From Mesorhizobium sp. PAMC28654 (lineage in GTDB: Bacteria > Pseudomonadota > Alphaproteobacteria > Rhizobiales > Rhizobiaceae): a stretch of DNA of 64,000 nt. The notes under the pieces are model-generated. The model did not search any database, had not been told where the DNA came from, and was given only the letters and a program-made list of their open reading frames with translations. Position 1 is the first letter of the stretch. Each line of letters starts with the position of its first letter. Where the stretch lies: NCBI RefSeq assembly GCF_020616515.1, contig NZ_CP085135.1:2976001-3040000 (forward strand). Direction: 5' to 3'. Made by a program: the position numbers and the translations under genes. Shown here one piece after another: positions 9,184-17,859 of this stretch.

Positions 9184-10811
9184 GCGAAGCCCCTCTCCTC
9201 TCCGTTCGCGATCTCAGCGTCGCCTTCTCGCAAGGCGGCAAACAGTCGATAGCCGTCGACCACATCTCGTTCGACATCGCCAAGGGCGAGACTGTGGCGC
9301 TGGTGGGCGAATCCGGTTCCGGCAAATCGGTCTCGGCGCTTTCGGTGCTGAAGCTGCTGCCCTATCCGACCGCCAGCCACCCGTCGGGCAAGATCCTGTT
9401 CCAGGGCAACGACCTGCTTGCGCTGAACGAGAAACAACTGCGCCAGGTTCGCGGCAACAAGATCACCATGATCTTCCAGGAGCCGATGACCTCGCTCAAT
9501 CCGCTGCACACGATCGAGCAGCAGATCGTCGAGATCCTGAAACTACACCAGGGAATGGCCGGCCGCCCGGCCAAGGCGCGCACGCTGGCCTTGCTCAACG
9601 AAGTCGGCATCCGCGAGCCACAGAAGCGGCTGGACGCCTATCCGCACCAATTGTCCGGCGGTCAGCGCCAGCGCGTCATGATCGCCATGGCGCTGGCCAA
9701 CGAGCCTGAACTGCTCATCGCCGACGAGCCGACAACGGCGCTCGACGTCACGGTGCAGGCGCAGATCCTCGAACTGCTCGCGGGGCTGAAAAGCCGCAAG
9801 AACATGTCGATGCTGTTCATCACCCATGATCTCGGCATTGTCCGCAAGATCGCCGACCGCGTCTGCGTGATGACCAAGGGCAAGATCGTCGAAACCGGGC
9901 CGACGAAGGAGATCTTCGCCAATCCGCAGCATCCATATACGCGCCATTTGCTGGCCGCCGAGCCAAAGGGCAAGCCGCCCGCCGCCAACAGTGCCGCCAA
10001 ACCGGTGATGACGGGCCATGACATAAAAGTCTGGTTTCCGATCAAGAAGGGGTTCTTCCGGCGCACGGTCGACAATGTGAAGGCGGTGGACGGCATCGAC
10101 ATCACCGTGCGCGCCGGGCAGACGCTCGGCGTCGTTGGTGAATCGGGTTCCGGCAAGACGACGCTCGGCCTGGCGCTGGCCAGGATGATTTCGTCGACCG
10201 GCATCATCCAGTTCAACGGGCGCGACATCAACCAGCTCTCGTTCAACGCGATGCGGCCGCTGCGGCGCGAATTGCAGATCGTCTTCCAGGACCCGTTCGG
10301 CTCGCTCAGCCCGCGCATGTCGATCGCGGAGATCATCGAGGAAGGGCTGAAGATCCACGAGCCAAAGCTGTCGCCCGACCAGCGCGACAGCAGAGTCATC
10401 GATGTGCTAGGCGAAGTCGGACTCGATCCGGAGACGCGCAACCGCTACCCGCACGAATTCTCCGGCGGCCAGCGCCAGCGGGTCGCCATAGCGCGCGCCA
10501 TGGTGCTCAATCCGCGCTTCGTCATGCTGGACGAGCCGACCTCCGCGCTCGACATGAGCGTGCAGGCGCAGGTGGTCGACCTCTTGCGCAATCTGCAGGC
10601 AAAGCACGACCTCGCCTACCTGTTCATCAGCCACGATCTGAAAGTCATCCGGGCGCTGGCCAACGAGGTCATCGTCATGCGCAATGGGCTGGTGGTCGAA
10701 GCTGGCCCATCCGAACAAATTTTCGAACGGCCGCAGACCGACTATACTCGGGCGCTGATCTCCGCCGCCTTCAAGATCGAGACGGCGCCGGTCGACGTCG
10801 TCAGCCAGTGA
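9180..10811 (+). CDS. yejF: Peptide ABC transporter ATP-binding protein YejF (two NBDs)
   Basis: This 543-residue protein has two complete nucleotide-binding domains in one chain, as in YejF. The first has Walker A GESGSGKS (about 43-50), signature LSGGQRQR and Walker B LLIADEPT. The second has GESGSGKT near residue 318, FSGGQRQR and FVMLDEPT. Each half ends with the oligopeptide-type tail, the last reading [15 protein letters not shown]. It powers import by YejB/YejE. The start at 9180 ([14 protein letters not shown]) overlaps the yejE stop; a much longer open frame upstream is just yejE read in another frame. Confidence 0.96.
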   Translation: MSEAPLLSVRDLSVAFSQGGKQSIAVDHISFDIAKGETVALVGESGSGKSVSALSVLKLLPYPTASHPSGKILFQGNDLLALNEKQLRQVRGNKITMIFQEPMTSLNPLHTIEQQIVEILKLHQGMAGRPAKARTLALLNEVGIREPQKRLDAYPHQLSGGQRQRVMIAMALANEPELLIADEPTTALDVTVQAQILELLAGLKSRKNMSMLFITHDLGIVRKIADRVCVMTKGKIVETGPTKEIFANPQHPYTRHLLAAEPKGKPPAANSAAKPVMTGHDIKVWFPIKKGFFRRTVDNVKAVDGIDITVRAGQTLGVVGESGSGKTTLGLALARMISSTGIIQFNGRDINQLSFNAMRPLRRELQIVFQDPFGSLSPRMSIAEIIEEGLKIHEPKLSPDQRDSRVIDVLGEVGLDPETRNRYPHEFSGGQRQRVAIARAMVLNPRFVMLDEPTSALDMSVQAQVVDLLRNLQAKHDLAYLFISHDLKVIRALANEVIVMRNGLVVEAGPSEQIFERPQTDYTRALISAAFKIETAPVDVVSQ

Positions 10812-10821
10812 TCTGCATCTA

Positions 10822-11781
10822 ATGGAACAGAAGACCGCAATGGAAAAAGGCCGCATCCTGCTTGCCGTGACTGGCTTTCACCCGCAACGCTGGCACGAAT
10901 TGCTGTCGGCGGAGCGCGACGTGGTGCTGGAGCCGGACGGCGCCAAGGACCCGTCGATCACCTATGCGGTGGTGTGGAAACAGCGGCCTAACCTCTTGTC
11001 GTCGCTGCCCAATCTGCGTGCCATCTTCTCGATCGGCGCCGGCGTCGATCATATCTTCGCCGATCCAGGCCTGCCGAAGGTTCCGATCGTGAGGGTCGTT
11101 GCCGGCAATCTCACCCAGTACATGACCGAATATGTCGTCTGGCGGGTGCTCGATCATCACCGCCAGGGCCTGCTTTACCGGTCGCAGCAGAAGAAAAAGA
11201 TCTGGCATGATCCGCCACAGCGGCCGGCCGGCGACATTTCGGTCGGCATCATGGGGTTCGGTACGCTCGGGCGCGCGGCGGCGTCGGTGCTGCTGTCGCT
11301 CGGCTTCACGGTCAATGGCTGGGCGCGCGGCGACAAGCCGATGGCAGGTGTTTCGACCTATGCTGGCGAGGCCGGATTGGTTCCCTTCCTCAACGCCACC
11401 GACATTCTGGTCGTGCTGCTGCCCCTGACCCCCAACACCCAGGGCATCATCAACCATGGACTGCTGAAGGAACTGCGCAAGCGCAACGGCCTCGGCGGCT
11501 CCGTGCTGATCAATGCCGGGCGCGGACGCCTGCAGAAGGATGCCGACATCGTGCGCGCCCTGGACGACGGCGCGCTGAAGGAGGCGAGCCTCGACGTGTT
11601 CGAGGTCGAGCCGCTGCCCAAGACCAGCCCGCTGTGGGGCCATCCCAAGGTGTTCGTCACGCCACACGCGGCGGCGACCTCCGACCCCGTGCATCTGGTA
11701 CCGACCATGCTGCGCCAGATGGACGCTTTCGAGCGAGGTGAAAAGCTGGAAAACCTGGTGGACCGCGACGCTGGATATTAG
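10822..11781 (+). CDS. D-2-hydroxyacid dehydrogenase, glyoxylate/hydroxypyruvate reductase A type
   Basis: This 319-residue cytosolic oxidoreductase belongs to the D-isomer 2-hydroxyacid dehydrogenase family. It has the NAD(P)-binding segment VGIMGFGTLGRAAASVLLSLGF (about 135-155), then the catalytic Arg in INAGRGRLQ, the Glu region SLDVFEVEPLPKTSPLWGHPKV and the His in TPHAAATSDP. The pattern best fits GhrA, which reduces glyoxylate or hydroxypyruvate. It follows yejF by 10 bases and may be read through from it. The start is uncertain: the ATG at 10840 (MEKGRILL) has a slightly better upstream purine run. Confidence 0.87.
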   Translation: MEQKTAMEKGRILLAVTGFHPQRWHELLSAERDVVLEPDGAKDPSITYAVVWKQRPNLLSSLPNLRAIFSIGAGVDHIFADPGLPKVPIVRVVAGNLTQYMTEYVVWRVLDHHRQGLLYRSQQKKKIWHDPPQRPAGDISVGIMGFGTLGRAAASVLLSLGFTVNGWARGDKPMAGVSTYAGEAGLVPFLNATDILVVLLPLTPNTQGIINHGLLKELRKRNGLGGSVLINAGRGRLQKDADIVRALDDGALKEASLDVFEVEPLPKTSPLWGHPKVFVTPHAAATSDPVHLVPTMLRQMDAFERGEKLENLVDRDAGY

Positions 11782-11792
11782 CGCCGCAAGAC

Positions 11793-12155
11793 TTAGCCTG
11801 GCAGCGTCAGCTTGGTCTGCTTGGTAGGCTTGCCGCAGTCACGGCGGGTGATCGAACGATTCATCGCGTCGATCTTGCCGCTTGCGGCTTCGGCGTCTTG
11901 CTGGCTCTTTGAACGTGTGTCCATCATGAACGGGCCAAAGCCCATTGCCGGATTGGAGAAAGTCGGCTTCGCGGTTTGCGGCGACAGGTGATATTGCTGC
12001 GCCAGGCCGTTGCGCTGAGCCAGCAGTTGATCGCAAGGGACCGTATCGTATTGCAGCGACGACTGGATGTTCGCATCCTGCCTTTCCGCCAACGAATTCT
12101 CCATGCAACCGGCCACAGCCAGGCAGGATGCCAATACCATCATGTTCCAACGCAT
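11793..12155 (-). CDS. Small predicted lipoprotein of unknown function
   Basis: This 120-residue protein starts MRWNMMVLASCLAVAGCMEN, a lipoprotein signal with lipobox LAVAGC, so Cys17 should be lipidated and the rest periplasmic. The mature part has two further Cys residues (VPCDQLL and RRDCGK) that could form a disulfide. No domain is recognised. The ATG at 12155 is chosen because GGAG lies 9 bases upstream; a start at 12167 would add four residues. Confidence 0.7.
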   Translation of the reverse strand: MRWNMMVLASCLAVAGCMENSLAERQDANIQSSLQYDTVPCDQLLAQRNGLAQQYHLSPQTAKPTFSNPAMGFGPFMMDTRSKSQQDAEAASGKIDAMNRSITRRDCGKPTKQTKLTLPG

Positions 12156-12199
12156 GGGGTGCTCCATATAAACGCGCCTTCGGTGGTGTCAGTCGGGGT

Positions 12200-13194
12200 T
12201 CAAGAATCCTGCTTTTTCGCAGTCACCGCAATGGTCGTTCGACACGAAGCGAAAAAACCTGCATCCCTTCCCGCCAACGACGAAGACAGTGCCGCGACCA
12301 CGATCAACCCCTCGACCGCCTGGCGGCGATCCTGCCGGATAATCTTCGTTTCCAGTGACAGGATCGAGAAACCGTTGTCGGCGAGCACCCTGCGCACATA
12401 AGTTTCAGAATGAGCATAGCGGCGCGACGGCTGCAGCACAAAGTCACCATGCCATCCCGCATCGCCGATCTTCTCGACCGAGAACACAAACAACCCGTTG
12501 TCAGCAAGCATCGCCGCGACATTCTTCACCACACCGTCGAGCGAGCCGACATAGATGAAGACATCGGCCGCGGTGACCAGTTCGGCCTTGTCGCCCGCAT
12601 GCACAAAATCCTGCAGATTGGCCTTGGTGAGGACGTCGTAGATGTTCTTTGCCCGCGCCTTCCCGAGCATTTTGGCGGAGATATCGACACCCTCAAGCCG
12701 GTCGGCGATAGGCCGCAGCCTTTCACCCATCAGGTACCGCAGCCGAGATCGAGCACCAGTCCGAACCGACCCGGCCTGGCAGCCCGAATGGCCGCGTCGA
12801 GAAACTCGGGCACCCGGTAGCCAAGCTTCTCGACGAGAGCGTCATCGAAGCTTTCGGCATAGTGGTCGAACAGCGTTTCGACAAAGGCACTGGGCGGCGC
12901 TCCTTTTGCCGGCTCCCTGCCGATCAATTGCAGCTTGAGCGCGGCGCCCTGGCGATCCGTGGGATCGAGCTTCAGCGATATTGTCCAGGCCTGCGCCGCG
13001 AGATCGAATGCGCCCGCCGTCTCCTGCATCTCGCCAAGGCGATACCAGCCCATCGCCCATTGCGGCACCAGTTCCATGGCGCCAAGCAGCAGTTCAGCCG
13101 CCGCCGCGTGGTCGCCCGATGCATGGAGCATCTCGGCATAGTCGGCACGACGATCGGCGTTCAAGTCGCCGGACGAGGCCTGAAGCGGCTTCAT
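12200..13194 (-). pseudogene. TPR-containing SAM-dependent methyltransferase, frame broken in motif I
   Basis: The 5' part (13194-12730) encodes TPR-like helices (DHAAAAELLLGAMELVPQWAMGWYRLGEM) and runs into methyltransferase motif I, VLDLGCGT, then stops. The 3' part (12730-12200) continues in another frame as MGERLRPIADRLEGVDISAKM, exactly what should follow. Family proteins read LDLGCGTG-L-M-GE, so about four bases (GGCC-like) seem missing at 12732. The stop and restart form TGATG, so a re-initiated second polypeptide is possible, but the SAM-binding glycine loop would be cut. It could be a recent loss or a sequencing error. Confidence 0.75.
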
Positions 13195-13300
13195 GGCAGT
13201 GGTTCCGCCGGCGGATGGAGCCGGGATGCTGTGTATGCTGGAGTCAGCAGTGACTTACAACAGGCTTCCCGCGACGCAATTCATGCCTATCTTGGGAAAC

Positions 13301-14311
13301 ATGCGCGCCAGTGACCTGCTTCATCCCCGGCCCGAAGGCCTTTATTGCCCGCCCGGCGATTTCTTCATCGACCCGGTGCGGCCGGTCAACCGCGCCCTGG
13401 TCACGCACGGCCATTCCGATCATGCCCGTTCCGGGCACCGCTCGGTGCTGGCAACCCGACAGACGCTGGACATCATGGCACTTCGCTATGGCGAGGGGTT
13501 TGCCGGCGCGACGCAAGCGGCCGGTCTCGGTGAGGCAATCGCGCTGAACGACGTCACCGTCACCTTCCATCCGGCCGGGCATGTGCTGGGCTCGGCGCAG
13601 ATCGCGGTGGAACACCAGGGCATGCGCATCGTGGCGTCCGGCGACTACAAACGCCAGAAGGACGCCACGTGCCTGCCGTTCGAGCCGGTCACCTGCGACG
13701 TGTTCATCACCGAGGCGACCTTCGGCCTGCCGGTGTTCCGTCATCCGCCCGATACGGAGGAAATCGCCCGCCTGCTGAAATCAACCGTGCAATTTCCCGA
13801 ACGCGCGCACCTGGTCGGCGCCTATGCGCTGGGCAAGGCGCAACGGGTGATGAGACTGCTGCGCGATGCCGGCTACGACAAGCCGATCCATATCCACGGC
13901 GCGCTGGCGAAGCTCAGCGGCTATTACCAGGGCCAGGGCATCGATCTCGGCACGCTGGAGCCGGCAACCATCGAGACCGGCGGCAGGCAAGATTTTGCCG
14001 GCGCCATCGTCGTCGGCCCGCCATCGGCCTTCGCCGACCGCTGGGCGCGGCGCTTTCCCGATCCGATCTCATGCTTTGCTTCCGGCTGGATGCGCATCCG
14101 CCGGCGCGCCAAGCAAGGTGGCGTCGAGCTGCCGCTGATCATATCCGACCATTCCGACTGGGACGAACTGACGGCGACGATCAAGGAGACGGGTGCCGGA
14201 GAAATCTGGGTCACGCATGGTCGAGAGGAAGCGCTGGTGCGGTGGTGCGAGCTTGAGGGCATCGCCGCCCGGCCGCTGCACCTCGTCGGCTATGAGGACG
14301 AGGGCGATTGA
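13301..14311 (+). CDS. Ligase-associated DNA exonuclease (metallo-beta-lactamase/beta-CASP fold)
   Basis: This 336-residue protein is related to SNM1/CPSF-like nucleases. The metal-binding motif THGHSDHA sits at residues 35-42, GHVLGSAQ follows, and the segments ITEATFGLPV, SGDYKRQ and late SDHSDWDEL and WVTHGREEA complete the fold. Bacterial members sit beside ATP-dependent ligases in a repair cluster and have been assigned DNA 3'-end processing. The ligase gene follows 237 bases on, separated by an inverted-repeat element. MRASDLLHPRPEGLY at 13301 matches the family start; earlier in-frame starts at 13193 and 13283 overlap other sequence. Confidence 0.87.
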   Translation: MRASDLLHPRPEGLYCPPGDFFIDPVRPVNRALVTHGHSDHARSGHRSVLATRQTLDIMALRYGEGFAGATQAAGLGEAIALNDVTVTFHPAGHVLGSAQIAVEHQGMRIVASGDYKRQKDATCLPFEPVTCDVFITEATFGLPVFRHPPDTEEIARLLKSTVQFPERAHLVGAYALGKAQRVMRLLRDAGYDKPIHIHGALAKLSGYYQGQGIDLGTLEPATIETGGRQDFAGAIVVGPPSAFADRWARRFPDPISCFASGWMRIRRRAKQGGVELPLIISDHSDWDELTATIKETGAGEIWVTHGREEALVRWCELEGIAARPLHLVGYEDEGD

Positions 14312-14348
14312 GCTGATGGGAACAATCGCCGATGTGGCGCTCTACGGT

Positions 14349-14503
14349 GCCCCCCTCTGTCCTGCCGGACATCTCCCCCTCAAGGGGGGAGATCGCATGT
14401 CACCTTCGCTTTCGCAAATCTCCAACATCACAAAGGAAGTGCGGTCGGCGGGGCTTCCGATCTCCCCCCTGGAGGGGGAGATGTGCGGCAGGACAGAGGG
14501 GCG
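14349..14503. repeat. Inverted-repeat intergenic element, copy 1
   Basis: The left arm reads CCCCCTCTGTCCTGCCGGAC, then ATCTCCCCCTCAAGGGGGGAGAT, itself a small hairpin. The right arm is the mirror: GATCTCCCCCCTGGAGGGGG, then AGATG-GCGGCAGGACAGAGGGG. About 60 bases of unrelated sequence lie between the arms. The same structure recurs at 19863-20017 and 57433-57615. It contains no gene. It ends about 45 bases before the ligase start and could form a strong cruciform or RNA hairpin. Confidence 0.9.
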
Positions 14504-14548
14504 CGCGACAGAACGCAAACCTCATCCATTATCGCGGTCCACACCCTC

Positions 14549-16150
14549 ATGAACCGCTTCGCCGAACTTCTCGACCGACTGGTGCTGACGCCGTCGCGCA
14601 ACGGCAAGCTGACGCTGCTGACCGACTATTTTCGCAGCGTCGAGGATCCGGATCGCGGACTGGCGCTGGCCGCGATCACCGGCGACCTCAATATCGCGGC
14701 GGTCAAGCCCGCCATGCTCAGGTCCCTCGTTGCCGAGCGGATGGACCCGGTTCTGTTCGGCTATTCCTACGACTATGTCGGCGACCTCGCCGAGACGGTC
14801 TCGCTGGTCTGGCCGCAGGCGCAGGAGGCCATTCCGAACCGTGTGCCGACGCTTGGCGAGGTCGTCGGCAAACTGCAGGCGGCCAGTCGCTCAGACGGGC
14901 CCAAAGTGCTGGCCCGGCTGCTCGACAGCGCCGGCATCTCGGCCCGCTTCGCCATCATAAAGCTGGTTACCGGTGGCCTGCGCATTGGCGTCTCGGCGCG
15001 GCTGGCGAAACAGGCGCTGGCGGATTTCGGTCAGGTCGATGTCGCCGAGATCGAGGAACTCTGGCATGGGCTGACGCCGCCCTATGCCGAACTGTTTGCC
15101 TGGCTGGAGGGCAAGGCGGAGAAGCCGAAGAAGACGGCGCTCGCCCTGTTCAGCCCGGTGATGCTGTCCAACCCCGTCGGCGATGGCGACCTCGAAAAGC
15201 TCGATCCGGCCGACTATGCGGCGGAGTGGAAGTGGGATGGCATCCGCGTGCAGGCGGTGTCGGAAGGCGGCGTCCGGCGGCTCTACTCGCGCACCGGCGA
15301 CGATGTTTCGGGCGCCTTCCCCGATCTTGCGGAGGCCATGACCTTCGACGCCACTCTTGATGGCGAGCTTCTGGTCGGCGATCCCCGGGAGGCGACTGGT
15401 ACCTTTTCGGACCTGCAGCAGCGGCTGAACCGCAAGACCGTGACCCCGAAGATGCAGCAGCAATATCCGGCCTTCATGCGCTGCTACGACCTGCTGCAGC
15501 TCGCCGGCGAAGATGTGCGCGGCCTGCCCTTCCGCGAGCGGCGCGACCGCCTGGAGAGATTCGTGAAAACGCTGGAACCAAGCCGCTTCGACCTGTCGCC
15601 CTTCGTCACCTTCGACGACTGGCATACGCTGGAGGAACTGCGCCGGGCGCCGCCCCACCCGATCATCGAGGGCGTCATGCTGAAGCGTTGGGATGCACCC
15701 TATCTCGCCGGTCGTCCCAAGGGGCCCTGGTTCAAATGGAAGCGCGACCCGCATACGGTCGACGCGGTGCTGATGTATGCCCAGCGCGGTCACGGCAAGC
15801 GTTCGAGCTTCTACTCGGACTACACATTCGGCGTCTGGTCCGGCCCGGAAGGTTCGGAGGAACTGGTGCCTGTCGGCAAGGCCTATTTCGGCTTCACCGA
15901 CGAGGAACTGAAGCAGATCGACAAATATGTCCGCGACAACACGATCGAGCGTTTTGGCCCGGTCCGCTCGGTGCGGGCCGACCGCAAGAACGGCCTCGTG
16001 CTGGAAGTGGCATTCGAAGGGCTCAACCGCTCGACACGACACAAATCCGGCGTAGCCATGCGCTTTCCACGCATTTCAAGGCTACGCTGGGACAAGCCTA
16101 CCGATGAAGCCGACCGCATCGAGACGCTGCGGGCGCTGCTCGATCGCTAG
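14549..16150 (+). CDS. ATP-dependent DNA ligase (repair type)
   Basis: This 533-residue protein has an N-terminal DNA-binding domain (about 1-195), an adenylation domain with nucleophile Lys228 in KWDGIR, further motifs DGELLVG, KRWDAPYLAGRPKGPWFKWKRDP, and an OB-fold end with KSGVAMRFPRISRLRWDK. This matches the bacterial ligase linked to a beta-CASP exonuclease, an Lhr-type helicase and a phosphoesterase, reported in cisplatin and crosslink responses. Here only the exonuclease is adjacent. The start MNRFAELLDRL at 14549 lies just past the inverted repeat; a frame open from 14483 enters the repeat and is rejected. Confidence 0.93.
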   Translation: MNRFAELLDRLVLTPSRNGKLTLLTDYFRSVEDPDRGLALAAITGDLNIAAVKPAMLRSLVAERMDPVLFGYSYDYVGDLAETVSLVWPQAQEAIPNRVPTLGEVVGKLQAASRSDGPKVLARLLDSAGISARFAIIKLVTGGLRIGVSARLAKQALADFGQVDVAEIEELWHGLTPPYAELFAWLEGKAEKPKKTALALFSPVMLSNPVGDGDLEKLDPADYAAEWKWDGIRVQAVSEGGVRRLYSRTGDDVSGAFPDLAEAMTFDATLDGELLVGDPREATGTFSDLQQRLNRKTVTPKMQQQYPAFMRCYDLLQLAGEDVRGLPFRERRDRLERFVKTLEPSRFDLSPFVTFDDWHTLEELRRAPPHPIIEGVMLKRWDAPYLAGRPKGPWFKWKRDPHTVDAVLMYAQRGHGKRSSFYSDYTFGVWSGPEGSEELVPVGKAYFGFTDEELKQIDKYVRDNTIERFGPVRSVRADRKNGLVLEVAFEGLNRSTRHKSGVAMRFPRISRLRWDKPTDEADRIETLRALLDR

Positions 16151-16176
16151 CTTGTGGCCTCCACAATGCGCAGAAC

Positions 16177-17283
16177 TTACTGGGCGATCGAGACGCGGAT
16201 CTCGTAGATGTCGACTGCCTTGCCCTGCTTGTCGAAATCGGAATTGATGGCGATGGTGCCGGCGGCGCCCGGATGCTTGTCGGCAAACGGCACGTCGAAC
16301 AGATATTCGTTGCGCTGCTGGCCAACCGCATAGCGCTTGCGGCCGCAATCACCGAGTTCCCCAAAGTTGCAGTCGACGGAGATCTGCGTCTCCTTGCCTT
16401 CCTCGGAGCGGGCGATGATGTCGAACACGGCGTGCTTGCCGGCGAGCTTCTCCAATATGCCCTGCCCGACGTCGAAGCTTATGGCCGAGCCGGATGTGCC
16501 CGAACGTATCCGCAGGAACGACCCCGTGTCGTCCTTCATCACCTCGGCCTTGGCATCGGACGGCGCGCTGACATGCGACGCATCGCTCGGTGAAAACACA
16601 TTGATCCAGTCCCGCGACTGATCAGACGCGCCCGGCTTTTGCGGCGAGCCACTGTTGGCCGAGGGCGTGAAGTCGTCATCATTCACGGTCGGAGAAGCTT
16701 CGGGCGGGGCCGTGTCGAGCTGGGCCCGGGTCTTGAAGACGCCAGTCTGCATGGCGAAGAAAAGCCCGATGCCGACAGCCGCGAGCAATGTCACGCCGAG
16801 GAAGATGGCGGTCAGAGGCAAGCGGCGCCCTCTTATCCGCCGCTCGTCACGGTCAGGGGCCACCTCGGCCGCGGCTCCTGCCGAACCGGACATATCCGTC
16901 GGCGCGCCGGGGAGGACGGCGTCGGGCATGATATCGGGAACGACCGGCAGCACGCGCGAATGCGGCGCATCGGCAGCTGGGCCGACGGCAATCGATGGCA
17001 CGGACGCGGCTTCGCCGTTGCCCGAAAGCTCTATGGCCGGCGCACCGCCTTGCGCTTGCTCCCCGCCGGAAACAGCCGGAATGTATTCAGATTCGATTTC
17101 GGCGATCTTGGCCTGCACAGCCTTGCGGCGCTTGATGGCGACTTCCACCGTGACGTTCGGATTGGCCTGCAACGCGCGGTCAAGCGCCGCGAAGGCCGAG
17201 CGATAGACCTTTTCGCGAAACGCCCGGTCGTCGGCATTGCCCTTTTCCAGGGCGTTGCGGATCGCTTTTTCGATCGCGTCCAA
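16177..17283 (-). CDS. Single-pass membrane protein of unknown function
   Basis: This 368-residue protein has a cytosolic N-terminal helical region (MDAIEKAIRNALEKG..., about 1-65), a Pro/Ala/Gly-rich linker, one membrane helix at about 157-177 (LTAIFLGVTLLAAVGIGLFF) and a periplasmic part. The last 145 residues (DWINVFSPSDASH... to the end) have the alternating pattern of a beta-sandwich and a Cys pair (DCNFGELGDCG), reminiscent of carbohydrate-binding-like folds, but no named family is claimed. It faces the ligase gene tail to tail. Confidence 0.8.
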   Translation of the reverse strand: MDAIEKAIRNALEKGNADDRAFREKVYRSAFAALDRALQANPNVTVEVAIKRRKAVQAKIAEIESEYIPAVSGGEQAQGGAPAIELSGNGEAASVPSIAVGPAADAPHSRVLPVVPDIMPDAVLPGAPTDMSGSAGAAAEVAPDRDERRIRGRRLPLTAIFLGVTLLAAVGIGLFFAMQTGVFKTRAQLDTAPPEASPTVNDDDFTPSANSGSPQKPGASDQSRDWINVFSPSDASHVSAPSDAKAEVMKDDTGSFLRIRSGTSGSAISFDVGQGILEKLAGKHAVFDIIARSEEGKETQISVDCNFGELGDCGRKRYAVGQQRNEYLFDVPFADKHPGAAGTIAINSDFDKQGKAVDIYEIRVSIAQ

Positions 17284-17462
17284 GCGAATTCCCTCTGCAC
17301 GTTCGCTTACATCGCATGATCGTTAGCCGCAGGCGACCAATCAATCAACGGGCGAGCGGCCGCATTCTGCCTTGCCGATGAATTCAAAGGCAATTTCCCG
17401 GATTTTCCGGCAAAGAAACAGATCTATTTCGCCGTTTCTGCCGTGGTGCGGTCGTTGCGCGC

Positions 17463-17729
17463 TCAGTCGTCATTCGAGCGGTCGCCGGTCGCGACCGGAT
17501 TCCCGGCCACGACCTGCCGGAGCGCTTCGTTGATGCGATCCTGCCAACCCGGCCCGTCCTCCTGGAAATGGTCCAGCACAGCCCGATCGATGCGGATCGA
17601 AACCAGCTCCCTGACATTGGGAGCCGCCGGTGCCTCACGAACCGGCGCCGGCGCCGGCTTCTTGATCGGCTTGAAGGCGGCCTCGGCGGCTTCCATCGGG
17701 TTTGTCGGTCGGCGCGGCGGGTTTACCAT
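17463..17729 (-). CDS. BrnA-like (DUF4415) ribbon-helix-helix protein
   Basis: This 88-residue protein has a disordered Pro/Ala-rich N-terminus (about 1-40) and a C-terminal segment VSIRIDRAVLDHFQEDGPGWQDRINEALRQVV. That segment is the BrnA antitoxin/DUF4415 pattern: a basic beta strand, a helix, then GPGWQ-x-R-I-N-x-A-L. BrnA proteins bind DNA and neutralise BrnT ribonucleases. No brnT-like gene lies on either side, so this is an orphan and may be just a repressor. The start at 17729 has AGGA upstream. Confidence 0.72.
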   Translation of the reverse strand: MVNPPRRPTNPMEAAEAAFKPIKKPAPAPVREAPAAPNVRELVSIRIDRAVLDHFQEDGPGWQDRINEALRQVVAGNPVATGDRSNDD

Positions 17730-17859
17730 GGCGTGTCCTGACTGCATGAGGGCTGTGATGCGCCACAATAGCCGATATGGCAGCGGCGCACAGGTCGGCG
17801 CAGAGGGTTTCCACCATTGACCGACCGCTGCGTCGTGAACCGCGAAAAAAGGCAGTGCC

